The notes under the pieces are model-generated. The model did no database searches and was not told where the DNA came from. It saw only the letters and a list, made by a program, of their open reading frames with translations. The position numbers and the translations under genes were made by a program. Below are positions 1 to 3,728 of a stretch of 9,524 nt of DNA, in pieces; position 1 is the first letter of the stretch; each line of letters starts with the position of its first letter. Location of the stretch: contig SKLD01000461.1 in NCBI GenBank assembly GCA_007123395.1, positions 1 through 9,524 on the forward strand, written 5' to 3'. The DNA is from Opitutales bacterium. Lineage in GTDB: Bacteria > Verrucomicrobiota > Verrucomicrobiia > Opitutales > Oceanipulchritudinaceae.

Positions 1-227
1 GTGTGGAAAAGGTGCTGAAGGCGGGCGGTAAAGTGTCCCTGCCGGAACTGCTGCGCTGCCGCGTGCGCTACCTGACGGACGGGGCGGTGATCGGGAGCAA
101 AGGTTGGATCGAGGGCTGGCTGCGTGAACGCGAGGTGCCGCGCAAGACCCCGCCGAAGCGCATGCGCTTCGCGGAGTGGGGCGGGTTGTGCAGCCTGCGG
201 AATCTTCGTAAGGACGTGGTGCGGTAG
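1..227 (+). CDS. REP-associated tyrosine transposase (Y1/RAYT family), C-terminal part, cut by window edge
   Basis: The frame is open from the left edge to a TAG at 225-227, leaving about 75 C-terminal residues. Visible blocks are EKVLKAGGKVSLPELL, then RCRVRYLTDGAVIGSKGWIEG, a basic stretch (REVPRKTPPKRMRF), and WGGLCSLRNLRKDVVR at the end. I recognise this order as the C-terminal region of RAYT-type transposases common in Verrucomicrobiota. The family cleaves single-stranded REP hairpins with a HUH motif and catalytic tyrosine. Those catalytic residues would lie upstream of the window, so activity cannot be judged. The GTG at 3 is probably internal rather than the true start. Beyond the TAG the same frame stays open for 26 more codons to TGA at 306-308, and homology to the second copy continues past the TAG, where that copy has TGG. 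It may be intact or itself a fragment. Confidence 0.72.
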   Translation, partial: VEKVLKAGGKVSLPELLRCRVRYLTDGAVIGSKGWIEGWLREREVPRKTPPKRMRFAEWGGLCSLRNLRKDVVR

Positions 228-291
228 CTATACCTTGAATACGACTCCGGTGCTTATTACGCTGTTTACGCGAGAGGCGCAATCGTCTCTC

Positions 292-325
292 CTCAACCCA
301 GTGGGTGAGCCGTTGCGACTCACTC
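292..325 (+). repeat. Two overlapping, mutually exclusive hairpins
   Basis: CTCAACCC (292-299) pairs with GGGTGAG (303-309) around an AGT loop, with one bulged A. The same GGGTGAG can instead pair with CTCACTC (319-325), with one G-T wobble. The two structures compete for 303-309. No gene follows closely, so attenuation is unlikely. A degenerate palindromic repeat next to a transposase gene is the simpler reading. Confidence 0.4.
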
Positions 326-387
326 CGATCCGCATTGGTGTGGCGCCGTCTTTGGCTACGCGATACAACTCCACAACCCCGGCAACT

Positions 388-423
388 TCCCTCCGCTCCC
401 TGCGTTTTCTCCTGTAAAATCAC
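388..423 (+). repeat. Interspersed repeat, copy 1 (partner at 914-940)
   Basis: A 10-base block (TCCCTCCGCT, 388-397) and a 16-base block (TCTCCTGTAAAATCAC, 408-423) are both found exactly in copy 2. Here they are separated by 10 bases, against one base in copy 2. The bases just upstream are also related (gatacaactcc here, aatacaatacc there). From memory, phrases of the type CTCTGCG...CTCCTGTAAAATC recur between genes in several Verrucomicrobiota genomes, but this was not checked. Confidence 0.6.
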
Positions 424-492
424 TACGGCTGGAAGGCGGCGGAGAGGCGGAGTGTTCGCCGTGGTCCCGGCGCGGGTGGGGTGCGGCATTGT

Positions 493-511
493 TTTCCAGC
501 GGAGCTGGAAA
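493..511 (+). repeat. Perfect 8-bp stem hairpin
   Basis: TTTCCAGC (493-500) and GCTGGAAA (504-511) are exact reverse complements around a GGA loop. No T-run follows (the next bases are ccgcttatagg) and no gene ends just upstream, so a terminator role is not supported. It may be a REP-like palindrome left by the transposase family that flanks this spacer. Confidence 0.45.
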
Positions 512-790
512 CCGCTTATAGGCGCTGATTTTATGCTAATGGATTTGATGCGTAAATGGTTCGTGGCGGGGGTTCTGGCGAAGCCGGGGTAGAGGGGTTG
601 GCGACAAGTCAAGTAACATCACGTTGACTGGGACACCTTGAGGGACGAAGAACGCCGACAACCAGCGGAATTCATTGTTGCGGAAGGGGGCGGTGTGTTC
701 GCACCGTTTCGGTTTCGGCGGGATGCGGACACGAGGTCTCGCACCTACTTCCGCGCGCCGGGTGTGTGTGCGTCGCCAGCCAATTTCATA

Positions 791-826
791 GGTTCGGGCG
801 AACCGCATCTTTGGGAAAGGTTTCCC
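791..826 (+). repeat. Two tandem short perfect palindromes
   Basis: GGTTCG (791-796) and CGAACC (799-804) form a perfect inverted repeat around GG. Nine bases later GGGAAA (813-818) and TTTCCC (821-826) form another, also around GG. The repeated design of six arm bases, a GG centre and six arm bases twice within 36 bases is unlikely to be coding constraint, as no gene is seen here. Its function is unknown. Confidence 0.45.
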
Positions 827-913
827 GTAGCGGCGGAGCCCCGCTTCCGTCGACCCCGTCCCGCAACCGGTTGGCCCGTGCGAGTGGAGGAATGCAATAC
901 AATACCAGCAATC

Positions 914-940
914 TCCCTCCGCTGTCTCCTGTAAAATCAC
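914..940 (+). repeat. Interspersed repeat, copy 2 (partner at 388-423)
   Basis: TCCCTCCGCT (914-923) and TCTCCTGTAAAATCAC (925-940) match copy 1 exactly but lie one base apart rather than ten. The copy sits about 75 bases before the detectable start of the decayed transposase. Copy 1 lies about 160 bases after the end of the other transposase, so the repeat has no fixed position relative to the transposase frames. Confidence 0.6.
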
Positions 941-1148
941 GGGTATCACAAACAACGTTTATTACCAGACGGCAAATGGGGGTCAGGGTGCGGCATGAGC
1001 AAGAAAAAGGAGTAAGACGATAGCGGGGATGCGGTGGCTGCGCAGCGGAATCCGGTGGTGGGTGCGTATATCGATTTGAGTCCGGTGCGCGCGGGGATCG
1101 TGTAGGACCCGAAGGACTACCGATTCAGCGGCTACGGTGAGGCCGTGG

Positions 1149-1167
1149 GGCAGGGCGGGACCCTGCC
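1149..1167 (+). repeat. Perfect 7-bp stem hairpin inside the transposase relic
   Basis: GGCAGGG (1149-1155) and CCCTGCC (1161-1167) are exact reverse complements around CGGGA. The hairpin follows the conserved GYGEAVGQG codons and is the first of a run of palindromes extending to 1290. No T-run follows it. Confidence 0.5.
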
Positions 1168-1195
1168 GTTGGAAGGGACCGGGCTACGGAGGAGT

Positions 1196-1290
1196 GCGGA
1201 CAGGTGCCGGGGAGCGGAGGGACGACCCATGAAAGATCATGTCCGCTCTCCGGGGAGGCCGGGGACAGGAATGTCCCCTCTCCGGGGAGG
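1196..1290 (+). repeat. REP-like palindromic units in tandem
   Basis: A 20-base sequence at 1239-1258 recurs at 1271-1290 with one mismatch, at a period of 32. Each copy begins with the right arm of an inverted repeat: GCGGACA (1196-1202) with TGTCCGC (1240-1246), and GGGGACA (1261-1267) with TGTCCCC (1272-1278, loop GGAA). Both arms are perfect over 7 bp. The units differ by a compensatory change, G-C against C-G at the second stem pair. The first unit has an expanded loop that can also pair internally (1207-1218 with 1242-1253, one wobble). Compensated hairpins of this kind are expected of REP elements mobilised by RAYT transposases. The REP identity is inferred. Confidence 0.6.
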
Positions 1291-1312
1291 ATCTGCGGGC
1301 GGAGGCGCGGGC

Positions 1313-1438
1313 GTGTGGAAGAGGTGCTGAAGGCGGGCGGGAAAGTGTCCCTTCCGGAACTGCTGCGATTTGTGCAGTTTGCGCAACCTGCGCAAGGGTG
1401 TGGTGCAGTGGCTATACCTTGAATATGACTCCGGTGCT
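1313..1438 (+). repeat. Direct repeat of window positions 1-254, internally deleted
   Basis: Bases 1313-1367 match 1-55 at 52 of 55 positions, and 1370-1438 match 186-254. The intervening bases 56-183 are absent here. The junction shows GCG at both deletion ends (53-55 and 181-183), as expected of microhomology-mediated or slippage deletion. Similarity continues 27 bases past the first copy's TAG (226/227 region onward) with one difference, then stops abruptly at 254 and 1438. Confidence 0.85.
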
Positions 1439-2889
1439 CAGTGGTCCCACGGCAGGCGGACTTTGGTGCGCGGGAAGTTCCAGATTTCAAAGGGTTCGAG
1501 GAGTTTGGCGGGGTTGAGGACGTTATTGGGGTCGAAGGTCTCTTTGAGGCGTTTCATGAGGCCGAGTTCGGCGGTGCCGTGCTGGAGATGCATGAAGGGT
1601 GTTTTTGCGAGGCCGATACCGTGTTCGCCGCTGATCGCCCCATCTAGGGCCACGACTTGCTCCATGAGCCGCCGGATGCCGTCGCGCGCTTTGTCACGGT
1701 GGGCAGGGTTGCCGGCGTCGTACATGATGTGGACGTGGAAATTGCCGTCGGCGGCGTGTCCGAACGTTGGCATGGGCAGGCCGGTTTCGCGGCGGAGGCG
1801 GTCGACAATTTCGAAGAAGGGGATTTGGGCGTCGAGGGGGAGGACGACGTCTTCATTGAGTTTGGTGTCACCGAGTTCGAACATGGCCTGTGAGCAACCG
1901 CGGCGGACGGTCCAGAGAGTCTCGGCCTCCTCTTCGGTGCGCGCCGCGTGCCGGTGGGTGGCGTGTGCGCCCGCCGCTTCGAGGACGGCCGCCATTTCGG
2001 TGTCGGCGTGGGCGGGCTCGCCATCGGTTTCGACGAGGAGCAGGGCGGGGGTCTGTCCCGTCCATTTGGTGGGGAAGGCCGCTAGCTTGTCGGGCGCGAC
2101 CCGTTGCCAGAGGCGGAGGGTGGCTCCGACGGTTTCGCGGTCGAGAAATTCGAGGATGCTCGGGATAACACGGCGCTTACGCACGGCTGCGGCGGCGTCA
2201 AGGGCGGCTCGTTCATCGGCGTATGCGAGCAGGGTGGTGCGACGGACGGCAGGGCGCGGGATAAGGCGGAGGATAGCGCCGGTGATGATGCCGAGCGTCC
2301 CCTCCGAGCCGATCCAGAGGTCGCGGATGTTGTATCCGCAGGCGAATTTCCGAAGGTTTCCGCCCCAGCGTACAAACTCGCCTGTGGGCAGGAAGCCTTC
2401 CAGCCCCATGACGTAGTCGCGGGTGACGCCGTATTTCGCGCCGCGCAGCCCCCCGGCGTTGCAGGCGATCGTGCCGCCGAGGGTTGCGTGGCGCGCGGAG
2501 CCCGGATCGGGCGGGTAGGCAAGGCCAGCCTGTGCCGCCGCGTCGTCGAGCGCTTTCACGGTTACGCCCGGTTGGACGAAGGCCGACATCGTCTCCTCCC
2601 GCACCGCGAGTTGCGTCCAACCGGAAAGGTCGAGGACCCATCCGCCTGCGGCAGGTGTCGTCGCGCCGGTTGTCGCGCTGCCGGCTCCGCGCGTGGTCAG
2701 CGGTATGCCGCAATCGTTGGCCACGGCGAGAATAGCGGCGACCCCTTCCTCGTCCGCCGGGCGGAGGACGGCTTCGGGGCACCGGCTGAGGCGCAGGTTG
2801 TCGAGCGACGCTCGGAAGGTTCCCTCCGGCGAGGTGTCGATGGCCTCCGGTGGCAGGGCATTGCGCAGGCGGTCGAGCGGTGTGTCCAT
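1438..2889 (-). CDS. FAD-linked oxidase, GlcD / D-lactate dehydrogenase family
   Basis: 483 residues, close to the family's usual 460-500. It should oxidise a 2-hydroxy acid such as glycolate or D-lactate to the 2-oxo acid with FAD. The N-terminal FAD-binding (PCMH) domain spans roughly 35-215, with TRGAGSATTG at 66-75 and PPDPGSARHATLGGTIACNAGG-type residues at 126-147. The C-terminal oxidase domain has FGHAADGNFHVHI at 376-388, SGEHGIGLAK at 420-429 and FDPNNVLNPAKL at 452-463, all family hallmarks. I chose the ATG at 2887-2889 because a further 28 in-frame codons to 2973 look non-conserved and would run close to the divergent ABC gene. No GlcE or GlcF (FAD partner and iron-sulfur subunit) is nearby, so substrate and electron acceptor are unresolved. 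The 3' end abuts the transposase relic. Confidence 0.9.
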   Translation of the reverse strand: MDTPLDRLRNALPPEAIDTSPEGTFRASLDNLRLSRCPEAVLRPADEEGVAAILAVANDCGIPLTTRGAGSATTGATTPAAGGWVLDLSGWTQLAVREETMSAFVQPGVTVKALDDAAAQAGLAYPPDPGSARHATLGGTIACNAGGLRGAKYGVTRDYVMGLEGFLPTGEFVRWGGNLRKFACGYNIRDLWIGSEGTLGIITGAILRLIPRPAVRRTTLLAYADERAALDAAAAVRKRRVIPSILEFLDRETVGATLRLWQRVAPDKLAAFPTKWTGQTPALLLVETDGEPAHADTEMAAVLEAAGAHATHRHAARTEEEAETLWTVRRGCSQAMFELGDTKLNEDVVLPLDAQIPFFEIVDRLRRETGLPMPTFGHAADGNFHVHIMYDAGNPAHRDKARDGIRRLMEQVVALDGAISGEHGIGLAKTPFMHLQHGTAELGLMKRLKETFDPNNVLNPAKLLEPFEIWNFPRTKVRLPWDH

Positions 2890-2993
2890 TGTTCCGCAAG
2901 GATGTCTGTTTTCCGCCCTTGCACAAGCCCGCGCCGCCCCCGCGCTGACGGCGTGATTTGCGTTGGCGGGCAATGCCGGTATTGCTTAGGGGC
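2890..2993. promoter_or_regulatory. Divergent intergenic region between the oxidase and the ABC pair
   Basis: These 104 bases must drive both the minus-strand oxidase and the plus-strand ABC operon if the chosen starts are right. I see no convincing -35/-10 pair on either strand. The best plus-strand candidate, TTGCGT (2958-2963) and TATTGC (2980-2985), would place transcription start almost on the ATG. The AGGGG at 2988-2992, just before the ATG at 2994, is the clearest ribosome-binding signal here and decides that start. Confidence 0.35.
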
Positions 2994-3728
2994 ATGAAGG
3001 ATCCGGAACCGATTCTCAGCCTCGCCGGGCTCTCGAAGACGTACGCCACGGCGCACGGACCGCTGACGGTGCTCAGTGCGGCGAGTTTTGCGCTGGCACG
3101 TGGTTCGACAGCGGCCATTGTCGGTCCCTCGGGCAGCGGGAAGACGACGTTGCTTGGCCTGTGCGCAGGTTTGGACGAGCCTTCCGGGGGATCGGTAAGC
3201 CTGTGCGGGCACCGGCTGGAGGCACTCAGCGAGGACGAGCGCGCGGCGGTGCGCAACGCCCACGTGGGCTTCGTCTTCCAAAACTTCCAGCTCATTCCGA
3301 CACTCACTGCATTGGAGAATGTGATGGTGCCGCTCGAGCTGCGGGGCGACCGCCGTGCGGCGCGGCATGCGGCGGAGCGATTGGCCGAGGTCGGCTTGGA
3401 GGAGCGGGTGGACCATTATCCGGTGCAGCTTTCCGGCGGCGAGCAGCAACGTGTGGCGCTCGCGCGCGCCTTTGCGAATGATCCGGACATTCTCTTTGCC
3501 GACGAGCCGACGGGTAATCTCGACGCCGACACGAGCGACCAGATCACGGAAATCCTGTTTTCCCTTAACCGTTCGCGCGCGACGACGCTCGTCCTTGTTA
3601 CGCACGATCCGTCGCTGGCAGCGAAGACGGCGCGTATCTTCCGCATTGAGCGCGGGCACGTGCGCGAGGACATTGCGGCAGGGGGTGCCGCCGCGTCGTG
3701 CGGGCAACGCGAAGTCGTCATCTCATGA
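2994..3728 (+). CDS. ybbA: ABC transporter ATPase, YbbA/LolD/MacB type
   Basis: 244 residues with a complete ABC ATPase set: Walker A GPSGSGKT (44-51), Q-loop FVFQNFQL (93-100), signature LSGGEQQRV (146-154), Walker B ILFADEPT (166-173), D-loop NLDADT, and the H-loop His in VTHD (202-205). The EPTGNLD wording and overall length place it in the MacB/LolD/FtsE/YbbA branch of mechanotransmitting or extracting ABC systems rather than importers. It would power the membrane protein encoded next, with which it overlaps in an ATGA, implying translational coupling and one complex. I chose the ATG at 2994 because AGGGG lies just upstream. ATGs at 2958 and 2973 are in frame but lack such a site. The symbol rests mainly on the partner's resemblance to YbbP. 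LolD would be the alternative for the ATPase alone. Confidence 0.93.
   Translation: MKDPEPILSLAGLSKTYATAHGPLTVLSAASFALARGSTAAIVGPSGSGKTTLLGLCAGLDEPSGGSVSLCGHRLEALSEDERAAVRNAHVGFVFQNFQLIPTLTALENVMVPLELRGDRRAARHAAERLAEVGLEERVDHYPVQLSGGEQQRVALARAFANDPDILFADEPTGNLDADTSDQITEILFSLNRSRATTLVLVTHDPSLAAKTARIFRIERGHVREDIAAGGAAASCGQREVVIS

Larger units (their letters stand above)
228..1012. other. Gene-free, hairpin-rich spacer between two transposase copies
   Basis: I see no credible gene in these 785 bases. Open frames exist on both strands, the longest on the minus strand at about 536-955. Their translations show no recognisable domain, are rich in Arg and Pro as expected from random high-GC DNA, and overlap one another. 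The stretch contains several short hairpins and one diverged repeat pair, annotated separately. The first 27 bases (to 254) still belong to the element shared with the second transposase copy. The rest reads like layered remnants of interspersed repeats. A tiny frame MLMDLMRKWFVAGVLAKPG (533-592) was considered, but nothing supports it as a gene. Confidence 0.6.
1016..1438 (+). pseudogene. Decayed RAYT-type transposase (second copy)
   Basis: From about 1019 one frame reads DSGDAVAAQRNPVVGAYIDLSPVRAGIV, a TAG at 1103-1105, then DPKDYRFSGYGEAVGQG. The YIDLxPVRAG...DPKDYRxSGYGEAV pattern is the conserved central block of Y1/RAYT transposases. Just upstream the same frame has a TAA at 1013-1015, so the catalytic N-terminal part is missing. 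After about 60 poorly conserved codons containing palindromes, the EEVLKAGGKVSLPELLR block appears in a different frame (bases 1313-1367). About 128 bases present in the first copy (56-183) are then deleted, and CSLRNLRKGVVQW appears in a third register. Stop, frame change and deletion together make it non-functional. Homology to the left copy ends at 1438, at the last base of the neighbouring oxidase gene's stop codon. Confidence 0.8.

Noticed and set aside
536..955. Minus-strand frame of 139 codons and overlapping plus-strand frame (638-934) in the spacer
   Set aside because: No recognisable motif, no ribosome-binding site, mutual overlap, and short palindromes running through them. They are more likely repeat debris.
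1196..1290. CRISPR-like array from the two 20-base repeats
   Set aside because: Only two units, a 12-base spacer, strong internal palindromes and no cas genes. REP-like repeats explain it better.
1370..2416. Plus-strand open frame of about 348 codons opposite the oxidase gene, beginning with CSLRNLRKGVVQW
   Set aside because: Only the first residues are meaningful, as the transposase relic. The rest is the antisense of a clear GlcD-family gene and is Arg/Ser-rich noise.
2213..3307. Minus-strand frame of 364 codons spanning the oxidase N-terminus and the ABC ATPase
   Set aside because: Out of frame with the oxidase and antisense to the ATPase. Composition is typical of a shadow frame.
2958..3728. 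Longer ABC ATPase starting at the ATG at 2958
   Set aside because: The extra 12 residues (MRWRAMPVLLRG) are not conserved in appearance, and the AGGGG site is placed for the ATG at 2994.
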